This document shows positions 1 through 5,254 of a stretch of 5,353 nt of DNA, in pieces. The stretch is taken from contig SUUD01000152.1 in the NCBI GenBank assembly GCA_015062715.1, positions 1-5,353 on the forward strand, read 5' to 3'. The position numbers were made by a program, and so were the translations under genes. The notes under the pieces are model-generated. The model worked only from the letters and a program-made list of their open reading frames with translations, was not told where the DNA came from and did not search any database. Numbering within the stretch: the first letter of the stretch is position 1; every line of letters starts with the position of its first letter. Origin of the DNA: Olsenella sp. GTDB taxonomy: Bacteria > Actinomycetota > Coriobacteriia > Coriobacteriales > Atopobiaceae.

Positions 1-10
1 CCCGGTCGGC

Positions 11-16
11 TAGAAT
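11..16 (+). promoter_or_regulatory. Possible -10 hexamer for the rightward operon
   Basis: TAGAAT matches the sigma-70-type consensus TATAAT at five of six positions and lies 40 bases upstream of the first start codon. It would place transcription start near base 23. The matching -35 element would fall to the left of the window, so the promoter cannot be tested as a whole. It is an A/T-rich hexamer in very GC-rich surroundings, which is the main reason to take it seriously. Confidence 0.35.
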
Positions 17-22
17 ACGAGA

Positions 23-34
23 CTGTCAGGACAG
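23..34. promoter_or_regulatory. 12-bp inverted repeat near the predicted transcription start
   Basis: CTGTC and GACAG form perfect arms around a 2-base centre (AG). The spacer is too short for a stable RNA hairpin, so a DNA-level site for a dimeric regulator is more likely than a structured leader. It starts about 7 bases after the TAGAAT hexamer, so a bound protein would cover the initial transcribed region. Short palindromes also arise by chance. Confidence 0.25.
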
Positions 35-42
35 CCCGCGGC

Positions 43-55
43 GAGAGGGGAGGGG
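43..55 (+). promoter_or_regulatory. Purine-rich ribosome binding site of the phosphoesterase gene
   Basis: An uninterrupted purine run, GAGAGGGGAGGGG, ends one base before the ATG at 57. The GAGAGG and GGGGAGG cores pair with the anti-Shine-Dalgarno sequence at spacings of about 8 and 3 bases. This supports 57 as the start. Confidence 0.7.
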
Positions 56-56
56 C

Positions 57-851
57 ATGGCGACCTATGCGTTCAGTGACGTGCACGGACACCGCGCCGC
101 GCTCGACCGGCTCCTCTCGCGCGTCTCGCCCTCCGACGACGACACCATCTTCATGCTGGGCGACATGGTCGACCGCGGTCCCGACGCCGCCGGCGTGCTC
201 TCGGTCGTGCGCACGCTGCCCGGCTGCACCACCCTCATGGGCAACCACGAGCAGCTCATGCTCATCGCCCTCGACCACCCGGGCGACCAGCTCGCCCACT
301 TCGACTGGACGAGCAACGGCGGTGGCATGACCGAGGACTCGCTGGCCGGGCTCGACCGCGACGCCTACGACTGGTTCGTCGACTGGATTCGCTCGCTGCC
401 GCTGTACGCCACCTGCGAGGCGGGCGGCAGGCGCTACCTGCTCGCGCACGCGGGCATCCGCCCGAACGTCGCCCCCGTGCCCGAGCGATGGGACAACGAC
501 GCCTCGCGGGAGTTCCTCTCGGCCCAGAGTGCCGACGACCTGCTCTGGATTCGCGGCGGCTTCTGGGACGTGCCCACGGGCCTGGTCGACGAGGCGGGCA
601 CGGGGCCCATCGTGGTGGCCGGCCACACGCCCACGCTCTACGTCGAACGCAGCTATGGCGCGCCGCCGGCCATGGGCGAGGACGGCCTGTGCCACATGGT
701 TCTCTGCGGGGCCGGCGAGGCCACGGGCGGGGTCCCCGACAAGATCGCGATCGACTGCGCCGCCGCCGCGGGCGCGGGCATAGGGCAGGTGGGCATGATC
801 TGCCTTGACACGCTCGAGGCCACGTACGAGGCGGTCCGCGATGGCGAGTAG
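57..851 (+). CDS. PPP-family metallophosphoesterase (protein phosphatase / Ap4A hydrolase-like)
   Basis: This 264-residue cytoplasmic hydrolase probably uses two metal ions to cleave phosphomonoesters (Ser/Thr protein phosphatase type) or dinucleoside tetraphosphates (ApaH type). Sequence alone does not separate these. All the family motifs are visible in order: DVHGH at residues 8-12, GDMVDRGPD at 35-43, GNHE at 62-65, LAHAG at 129-133 and GHTP at 189-192. The metal ligands D8, H10, D36, N63, H131 and H190 are present, and D39-R40 and H64 lie where the PPP family has its substrate and catalytic residues. An LLWIR segment (162-166) precedes the last metal motif, as in lambda-phosphatase and PrpA/PrpE-like enzymes. 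The length is normal for bacterial members. There is no signal peptide or membrane segment. The start at 57 follows a strong ribosome binding site, and the reading frame begins only a few residues before the first motif. The gene leads a probable three-gene operon and overlaps the next gene by 11 bases, which suggests translational coupling. Confidence 0.92.
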   Translation: MATYAFSDVHGHRAALDRLLSRVSPSDDDTIFMLGDMVDRGPDAAGVLSVVRTLPGCTTLMGNHEQLMLIALDHPGDQLAHFDWTSNGGGMTEDSLAGLDRDAYDWFVDWIRSLPLYATCEAGGRRYLLAHAGIRPNVAPVPERWDNDASREFLSAQSADDLLWIRGGFWDVPTGLVDEAGTGPIVVAGHTPTLYVERSYGAPPAMGEDGLCHMVLCGAGEATGGVPDKIAIDCAAAAGAGIGQVGMICLDTLEATYEAVRDGE

Positions 852-1368
852 CGCGCGGTCTGCCGTGACGGGCCGGGTCCGCTCCCTCGACCCCGTCTTC
901 GACGAGGACTGCCGCGTTCTGGTGCTGGGGACGGTGCCCAGCCCCAAGTCCCGCGAGATTACCCTCAACTACGGCAACCCGCGCAACCGCTTCTGGCCGG
1001 TCATCGCGGCGCTCGTGGGCGAGGAGCTTCCACCTGCGCCCGACGACAGGCGCGCCCTGGCGCTGCGCCACCACATCGCCCTCTGGGACGTGCTCGAGAG
1101 CTGCGTCATCACGGGGGCGTCGGACGCCTCCATCGCCGAGCCCGTGCCCAACGACATCGCGTGGCTGCTGGCGCGCGCCCCCATCCGACGCGTCTTCACG
1201 ACGGGCGCCACCGCGACCCGGCTCTACCGCAGGCTCGTCGAGCCCGGGCTCGGCGTTCCCTGCACGGGGCTGCCCTCGACCTCGCCCGCCAACGCCGCAT
1301 GGTCGCTCGACCGGCTCATCGAGGCGTACCGACCGCTGGTAGAGGCCCCGGATGTGGTAGAACGGTAG
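841..1368 (+). CDS. DNA-deoxyinosine (hypoxanthine-DNA) glycosylase, UDG superfamily
   Basis: This 175-residue protein probably excises hypoxanthine (deaminated adenine), and perhaps uracil, from DNA as the first step of base excision repair. It matches the short UDG-superfamily group called DNA-deoxyinosine glycosylase (UDG family 6, HDG). The first motif begins GTVPSPKS (30-37) and ends YGNPRNRFW (44-52). The middle block is ALWDVLESC...GASDASI (80-98). The second conserved loop is LPSTSPANAAW (144-154), the DNA-intercalating/base-pocket loop of this fold. N49 in NPRNRFW is probably the residue equivalent to the essential motif-1 Asn of characterised HDGs (inferred by motif position). A TTG start at 805 is possible in the same frame. 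I prefer ATG 841 because it has GAGGCGG six bases upstream and because the extra 12 residues are Arg-rich and lie inside the upstream gene. It overlaps the phosphoesterase by 11 bases and is followed after 34 bases by the fusion gene. Confidence 0.88.
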   Translation: MASSARSAVTGRVRSLDPVFDEDCRVLVLGTVPSPKSREITLNYGNPRNRFWPVIAALVGEELPPAPDDRRALALRHHIALWDVLESCVITGASDASIAEPVPNDIAWLLARAPIRRVFTTGATATRLYRRLVEPGLGVPCTGLPSTSPANAAWSLDRLIEAYRPLVEAPDVVER

Positions 1369-1387
1369 TGACGGTTCCATTCGTTTC

Positions 1388-1395
1388 GGAGGAGG
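1388..1395 (+). promoter_or_regulatory. Strong ribosome binding site of the fusion gene
   Basis: GGAGGAGG lies seven bases upstream of the ATG at 1403. It is the best Shine-Dalgarno match in the window and fixes the start of the long fusion protein. It lies in the 34-base gap after the glycosylase stop. No terminator-like hairpin is seen in that gap, so read-through from the upstream genes is likely. Confidence 0.8.
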
Positions 1396-1402
1396 ACGGG
1401 CG

Positions 1403-3706
1403 ATGTCGCTCGCGGACAAGGTCGCAGATGCCGGGGTACGTCCCTCGCTCACCAGCTGCCTCGCGAGCACGCTGCTGCATGGGAGCATGCGCACCACGCT
1501 CGAGCCCCAGGGCTGGCATCGGCCCTGGCGCCTCGCGGAGCCGCAGGTCCGCTCGCTCACGAGCGTGTCGGCCTGGCACCCGGGGCTCTTCCGCCAGATG
1601 GCGCACGCCACGGCGGGCATCTCGGTGGAGTTCTGCACCGACGCCCGCGAGGTCGCGCTCGAGGTGAGGCTCGACGACGAGCCGCGCGGCACCGCTAACG
1701 TCCTCGACGGCATGGCCGACGAGCAGGGCGCCCGCCCCGCCTTCGACGGCATCTCCTGCGACTACGACGACATCCACCTGGCACCGGCCATGCCGGTCGC
1801 CATCCCGGCCTGGTCGCGCGGCGACGAGGTGACGCTCGTGTGCTTCTCGCTGCCGGGCGAGGACGACGCGGCCCCTGGCGACGTCCTTGCCCTGCCCGGC
1901 CTCGCCGTGCCCCACCACGTGCGCATCTGGCTTCCCTGCCTGCGCGGCTGCGTGGTGCGCAACGTCTTCGTCGACGGTGCCCTCATCGAGCCCGTCCCGG
2001 CGCGCAGGGGTGCCGTGGTGCTGGGCGACTCTATCGCCCAGGGCTTCGTCGCGGGCGACCCGGCGCTCAGCTGGCCGGTGCTTCTGGGCAAGGAGCTCGA
2101 CCTCGACGTCATCAACCAGGGGATCGGCGGGCAGGTCTTCCAGCCCGGCACGCTGGCGGGGCTCTCGCGCATGCGCCGGCCCGAGCACGTCATCGTCGAG
2201 CTTGGCCTCAACTACCGCTTCGAGACGTGCCGGTCGGCCTTCGTCGTGCGGGACATCCGGGCCTACCTGAGCGACATCGCCCACCTGTGGCCGGGGGTCC
2301 CCACCTGGGTGCTGACCCCCACGGGCCATCGCGAGCGCCTCGAGCCCACGCACGACCACAGCTGCTTCGAGCTGGTGCCGCAGATGATCGCCGACTCGGC
2401 GGCACGTCACTCCCAGATGGTCGTCCTGGGTGGGACGGGCCTCTTGCCGGCCAGGCGCGCCCTGCTCGCCGACAGCGACCACCCCAACGCCGCCGGGCAC
2501 GCGCGCCTTGCGGAGCGCCTCGTCGCGACCATCGAGCGCAGGGGAGAGGCCCTGGTCCGGCGCCTCAACCCGAGCACGCGCACCTTTGCGCGCGACGGCG
2601 AGACGGGCCGCTTCGTGGCGAGCCCCGCACGGGGCGAAGGCCTTGACCTCGGCGACGAGGAGCCCCTCGCCATGGAGGAGATGACGTCGGCGCCCGTGCA
2701 GGAGCTGGCCCTGGAGGCCGCGCCCGAACCCGAGCCGAAGCCCGCGCCCGAACCCGAGCCGAAGCCCACGCCAGAACCCGAGCCCGAGCCGACGCCCGAC
2801 CCCGACCCCGAGCCCGAGCCGACGCCCGTTCCCGAACCCGAGCCCGAACCCGCACCGTCCGCGCCGGCCCTCATCATCGAGCGACCGGGCATCCCCGACG
2901 ACGGCCTCGACGCTGCCAGGCGCCGCGAGCAAGCGATCGAGCGGCTCGAGCGCGGGCCCGACCGCGCCTTCCAGATCCTGGAGTGCCTGCGTCGCGGGGT
3001 GGGGGAGGTCCTGCACACCAGCCCCGGCGCCACGCTCATGCGCATCCCGCGCGACGGCAACCAGTTCCTCTACGCGCCCGACCACGAGCTCGCGCGCAGG
3101 ATCCTCGCGGGCATGGACGTGCCCCGCTTCATGACGCTGTGCGAGCCGGGGCTCGTGCAGGACGCCACCGAGCTCCAGGGCCTCGACCACTTCGAGCACT
3201 TCCACCTGTGCCTGCCCGTCTCGGGGCTGCTCCCGCCCGAGGAGGTCCCGACCTCGGCGGCGCAGCTCGTCCCCTGGGAGGTCGACCCCAGCAAGGCCGA
3301 GCGCATCCTCACGCTCGACGAGTCCTATGCCGAGCAGCTGGCCGCCACCTACGGCGACCCACCGCACTTCACGGCCGACGACTTCCGCTGGCGCCTGTCC
3401 GAGGGGACCCTGCTGGGCGGCTTCGACGACGACTTCGAGCTCGTGGGCTACGTGGGCGAGCAGGTCGAGACCTGCGTGGGCATCCTCGAGGTCTTCCCCG
3501 GGCACCGCCGCCAGGGCTGGGCGCGGGCGCTGCAGGCCACCAAGATGAACGAGCACCTGGCCAAGGGGTACCTGCCGTGGGCGCAGGTCATGGAGGGCAA
3601 CGAGGTCTCCCTGGACCTCCAGGCCTCGTTTGGCCTGCGTGCCACCCCCGCAGACGAGCAGTGCTTCTGCTGGCGACGGCGCGACCTTGGTGGGGCGGCG
3701 TCCTAG
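1403..3706 (+). CDS. Fusion protein: SGNH/GDSL hydrolase, Pro-Glu linker, GNAT acetyltransferase
   Basis: This 767-residue protein has two putative catalytic parts. Residues 1 to about 200 look like the beta-rich accessory domain found before SsfX3-like SGNH esterases. Residues about 203-385 are an SGNH hydrolase: GDSI at 208-211 (nucleophile S210), NQGIGG at 238-243 (oxyanion Gly), GLN at 268-270 (N270) and DSDH at 357-360 (D357, H360). The serine, glycine, asparagine and histidine of the SGNH set are therefore all present. Residues 441-488 form a Pro-Glu/Lys/Thr repeat linker. Residues about 505-767 resemble a full-length GNAT enzyme with its own N-terminal half (ILECLRRG...EVLH). The acetyl-CoA loop is RRQGWA (702-707), and the late GNAT signature GNEVSLDLQASFGL lies at 732-745. 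No signal peptide or transmembrane helix is visible, so a cytoplasmic location is likely. The substrate is unknown; removal and transfer of acyl groups on a sugar, peptide or small metabolite would fit. The start is set by GGAGGAGG seven bases upstream. The gene ends in a CTAG shared with the convergent gene. Confidence 0.9.
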   Translation: MSLADKVADAGVRPSLTSCLASTLLHGSMRTTLEPQGWHRPWRLAEPQVRSLTSVSAWHPGLFRQMAHATAGISVEFCTDAREVALEVRLDDEPRGTANVLDGMADEQGARPAFDGISCDYDDIHLAPAMPVAIPAWSRGDEVTLVCFSLPGEDDAAPGDVLALPGLAVPHHVRIWLPCLRGCVVRNVFVDGALIEPVPARRGAVVLGDSIAQGFVAGDPALSWPVLLGKELDLDVINQGIGGQVFQPGTLAGLSRMRRPEHVIVELGLNYRFETCRSAFVVRDIRAYLSDIAHLWPGVPTWVLTPTGHRERLEPTHDHSCFELVPQMIADSAARHSQMVVLGGTGLLPARRALLADSDHPNAAGHARLAERLVATIERRGEALVRRLNPSTRTFARDGETGRFVASPARGEGLDLGDEEPLAMEEMTSAPVQELALEAAPEPEPKPAPEPEPKPTPEPEPEPTPDPDPEPEPTPVPEPEPEPAPSAPALIIERPGIPDDGLDAARRREQAIERLERGPDRAFQILECLRRGVGEVLHTSPGATLMRIPRDGNQFLYAPDHELARRILAGMDVPRFMTLCEPGLVQDATELQGLDHFEHFHLCLPVSGLLPPEEVPTSAAQLVPWEVDPSKAERILTLDESYAEQLAATYGDPPHFTADDFRWRLSEGTLLGGFDDDFELVGYVGEQVETCVGILEVFPGHRRQGWARALQATKMNEHLAKGYLPWAQVMEGNEVSLDLQASFGLRATPADEQCFCWRRRDLGGAAS
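2720..2866 (+). repeat. In-frame tandem repeat encoding a Pro-Glu linker
   Basis: A hexamer-based array, mostly CCCGAR codon pairs, encodes alternating prolines at every second residue from 441 to 485 with Glu, Lys, Thr, Asp, Ala or Val between them. A 24-bp unit occurs as two perfect copies (2720-2743 and 2744-2767), then as a diverged third copy (2768-2791) and two 30-bp variants (2792-2821 and 2822-2851). Both unit lengths are multiples of three, so gain or loss of units keeps the reading frame. The encoded segment should be an extended, stiff, acidic spacer between the esterase and the acetyltransferase. Confidence 0.9.
3703..3706. other. CTAG shared by two convergent stop codons
   Basis: The palindrome CTAG supplies the TAG stop of the rightward fusion gene (3704-3706) and, on the other strand, the TAG stop of the leftward gene (3703-3705). 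The two coding regions therefore overlap by four bases with no intergenic DNA. Any transcription terminator for either gene must lie inside the other gene's coding sequence. Confidence 0.9.
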
Positions 3707-5145
3707 AAGGGGTAGTCGTCGTAGCACCTATCGGGCACGGGCTCGATGCGGTGCTCGTCGTCGTATGTCGGGGCGAAGACCGTGCGCCTGAAGATGCGGC
3801 TTGGGGGAATGACGGCGTCGATGTCCTGCGGGGGCTCCTGGGCCAGGCACGTCTCGCTCACGATCTGCGGCAGGCCGTGCCTTTCGCAATACTCCCGTTC
3901 CGACCAGCCCCCAAACTCCCAGCGCGGGATTTCCCTGAAGAGGTCGAGGACGAGCTTGGTGAGCCGGGGCGCCGTGTTGGTCCCCTCGGCAAGGTACCAG
4001 CCCGTGCGCGACAGCCACCAGATGACGCTCGAGAGGGATGCCCCGCGCATCATGATCCCCTCGAGCAGGATGTCGACCATGGCGTCCGCGAACTCGTAGC
4101 CGTTCTCCCCATTGGGGACGTGCGCGTCAAAGAACGCGGTCAGGTCGCTGACGCAGGGGAGCCCGTAGACGTCCGCCGCCTCCTCGAGCTGCGCCTCGTC
4201 CAGCTCCAGCGCCCTGATGGAGTGCTCCTTGGCGCGTTTGATGAGCAAATCCCTCATTGCCCAGGGCCTGAACCCGTCCGCGGGGCGCTCCCGTGAGTGG
4301 GGCTCCAGGTAATAGCTCCGGTTCCAGCTCTGGTCGAGGCGCCCATGGCATACGTAGTCCTGGTCGGCGGTTGCGTGCACGAAATAGATTGAGGTCCCCA
4401 GCCTTGCCTGGTCCTTGACGCATTCCACGAAGGCGTGCCTGCCGACAGGCGAGTTCTCGTGGAGCCCCGCGTAGTGGGCATAGAGGTCGTCCATGGAGAC
4501 GACCCCGCATACCAGCGCGTGGAACGCAACGAAGTCGAGGAGCCTCTCGCGCTCGATGGCGCGCGCACGCAGTGGCCTCAGGTCGGCCTCCGCATATGCC
4601 GCGCGGACCTCCGGGGGCATGAACGCCTCCTTCCAGCTGCCCGCTCCCGAGGTGAACACGTGGGGCAAGAGGTAGGGAATGTCCGCGCGCACGTTCTCGA
4701 CCTCGCCCCTGATGCAGCGCTCGACGAGGCCGATCGTCTTGGAGTCCGTCTCGGCGAGGTCTCGGAGCAGCCCCTCGGTACTCCCTGGCAGCCTGGTGGC
4801 AAGGAGGTCCACGACCTCCGCCTTGTAGCGGGGGAGGTCCACGTCGTGGTCGAGGCTCCTTGCCAGCCTGCGCAACTCGTCTGCGCGCAGGCCTTCCAGT
4901 GCCTGTCTCAGCGAGCTGGACGGGCTCGCCTTGGTGGAGGGGTTGCGTTCCGAGGGGCGCATCCTGCCCCAGGTGGTGGTGGGCTTGGGCAGGTGAAGTG
5001 CGAGGAGCCGGACCCGGTCGCTGCTTCGCCAGTCCTCCTCCCTATACGTCTCCAGCTCGCGCTGCCGCTCCTCGACGCTCAGGTCGGCGAGCGCCCCCTT
5101 GAAGAAACCAGACGGGACCAGCTCGTTCTCGATTGCGTAGCTCAT
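3703..5145 (-). CDS. Uncharacterised protein with SAP/Rho-N-like segment
   Basis: I do not recognise a characterised family for this 480-residue protein. Residues 1-50 are mixed and charged, and 54-77 are a Pro/Ser/Thr-rich linker. Residues 78-119 (LRQALEGLRADELRRLARSL, then KAEVVDLLATRL) fit the helix-extension-helix pattern of SAP or Rho-N-type nucleic-acid-binding modules. Such modules also head several unannotated Firmicutes and gut-actinobacterial proteins. A GVVSMDDLYAHYAGL segment (214-228) resembles a helical or winged-helix unit seen in those proteins. The remainder is rich in Trp, Tyr and acidic residues (WWLSRTGWYLAEG at 376-388) and ends with CYDDYPF. There is no Cys-rich SEC-C-type tail, signal peptide, clear membrane helix or recognisable nuclease motif. 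The start at 5145 follows AAAGGGGG six bases upstream on the minus strand. Codon use looks slightly less GC-extreme than in the three rightward genes. It is real coding sequence with an unknown role; nucleic-acid binding is only a suggestion. Confidence 0.8.
   Translation of the reverse strand: MSYAIENELVPSGFFKGALADLSVEERQRELETYREEDWRSSDRVRLLALHLPKPTTTWGRMRPSERNPSTKASPSSSLRQALEGLRADELRRLARSLDHDVDLPRYKAEVVDLLATRLPGSTEGLLRDLAETDSKTIGLVERCIRGEVENVRADIPYLLPHVFTSGAGSWKEAFMPPEVRAAYAEADLRPLRARAIERERLLDFVAFHALVCGVVSMDDLYAHYAGLHENSPVGRHAFVECVKDQARLGTSIYFVHATADQDYVCHGRLDQSWNRSYYLEPHSRERPADGFRPWAMRDLLIKRAKEHSIRALELDEAQLEEAADVYGLPCVSDLTAFFDAHVPNGENGYEFADAMVDILLEGIMMRGASLSSVIWWLSRTGWYLAEGTNTAPRLTKLVLDLFREIPRWEFGGWSEREYCERHGLPQIVSETCLAQEPPQDIDAVIPPSRIFRRTVFAPTYDDEHRIEPVPDRCYDDYPF
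3724..3754. terminator. Candidate hairpin at the convergent gene junction
   Basis: Outer arms GCACC (3724-3728) and GGTGC (3750-3754) enclose a small internal loop (T against GC). Inside that, a 7-bp inner stem (ATCGGGC at 3730-3736 with GCTCGAT at 3741-3747, including one G-T pair) closes a 4-base loop. The structure lies 18 bases past the fusion-gene stop and inside the last codons of the leftward gene. No T-run follows on either strand, so it is not a classical intrinsic terminator. It could act as a weak or factor-assisted terminator or as an RNA 3'-end stabiliser for the rightward transcript. The strand is left open because an inverted repeat reads on both. Confidence 0.35.
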
Positions 5146-5150
5146 GGGAT

Positions 5151-5160
5151 CCCCCTTTCC
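5151..5160 (-). promoter_or_regulatory. Ribosome binding site of the leftward gene
   Basis: Read on the minus strand, GGAAAGGGGG ends six bases before the ATG at 5145. Its last bases join the self-complementary GGGATCCC (5146-5153), which lies between the ribosome binding site and the start codon. This supports 5145 as the start over internal candidates. Confidence 0.6.
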
Positions 5161-5192
5161 GTAGATGGTGGGGAGAGGCTACGCCAGGGGGT

Positions 5193-5254
5193 CCAACAAC
5201 CATCAAGCACCGGACTGACCACATTCCAACAAGGTTCTGACAACCCCCCAACAA
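5193..5254 (-). promoter_or_regulatory. Phased TTGTTGG repeat cluster upstream of the leftward gene (putative operator)
   Basis: Three exact copies of TTGTTGG (minus strand; CCAACAA on plus) lie at 5248-5254, 5226-5232 and 5193-5199. They are 22 and 33 bp apart, which is close to two and three helical turns. The first two head a 22-bp imperfect tandem repeat (5233-5254 and 5211-5232) matching at 15 of 22 positions, with TTGTTGGNNNGTNGTCAG in common. A one-mismatch copy, TTGATGG, abuts the third at 5200-5206. The nearest copy is about 48 bases upstream of the start codon. This fits tandem binding sites for a regulator, for example a response regulator that binds direct repeats. No convincing -35/-10 pair could be picked out, which would fit an activator-dependent promoter. 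Confidence 0.45.

Noticed and set aside
1358..1363. TAGAAC as an internal -10 element before the fusion gene
   Set aside because: It resembles a -10 hexamer but has no acceptable -35 partner 16-18 bases upstream and overlaps the glycosylase stop region, so read-through from upstream is simpler.
262..1752. 496-codon open frame on the minus strand across genes 1 to 3
   Set aside because: It crosses three well-supported genes on the other strand, is Arg/Pro-rich and has no domain signature, so it is a composition artefact.
2407..3060. Minus-strand product with long Gly-Ser repeats
   Set aside because: The Gly-Ser repeat is the antisense reading of the Pro-Glu linker array, not an independent repeat protein.
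1316..3727. 803-codon open frame on the minus strand opposite the fusion gene
   Set aside because: Long antisense frames are expected in DNA with such high third-position GC. The plus-strand frame contains intact SGNH and GNAT motifs and a strong ribosome binding site, while the antisense product is low-complexity Gly/Arg/Leu-rich with no recognisable motif.
2983..4296. 437-codon plus-strand frame across the convergent junction
   Set aside because: Its product is Arg/Ala/Pro-rich shadow sequence out of frame with the GNAT domain and then antisense to the leftward gene.
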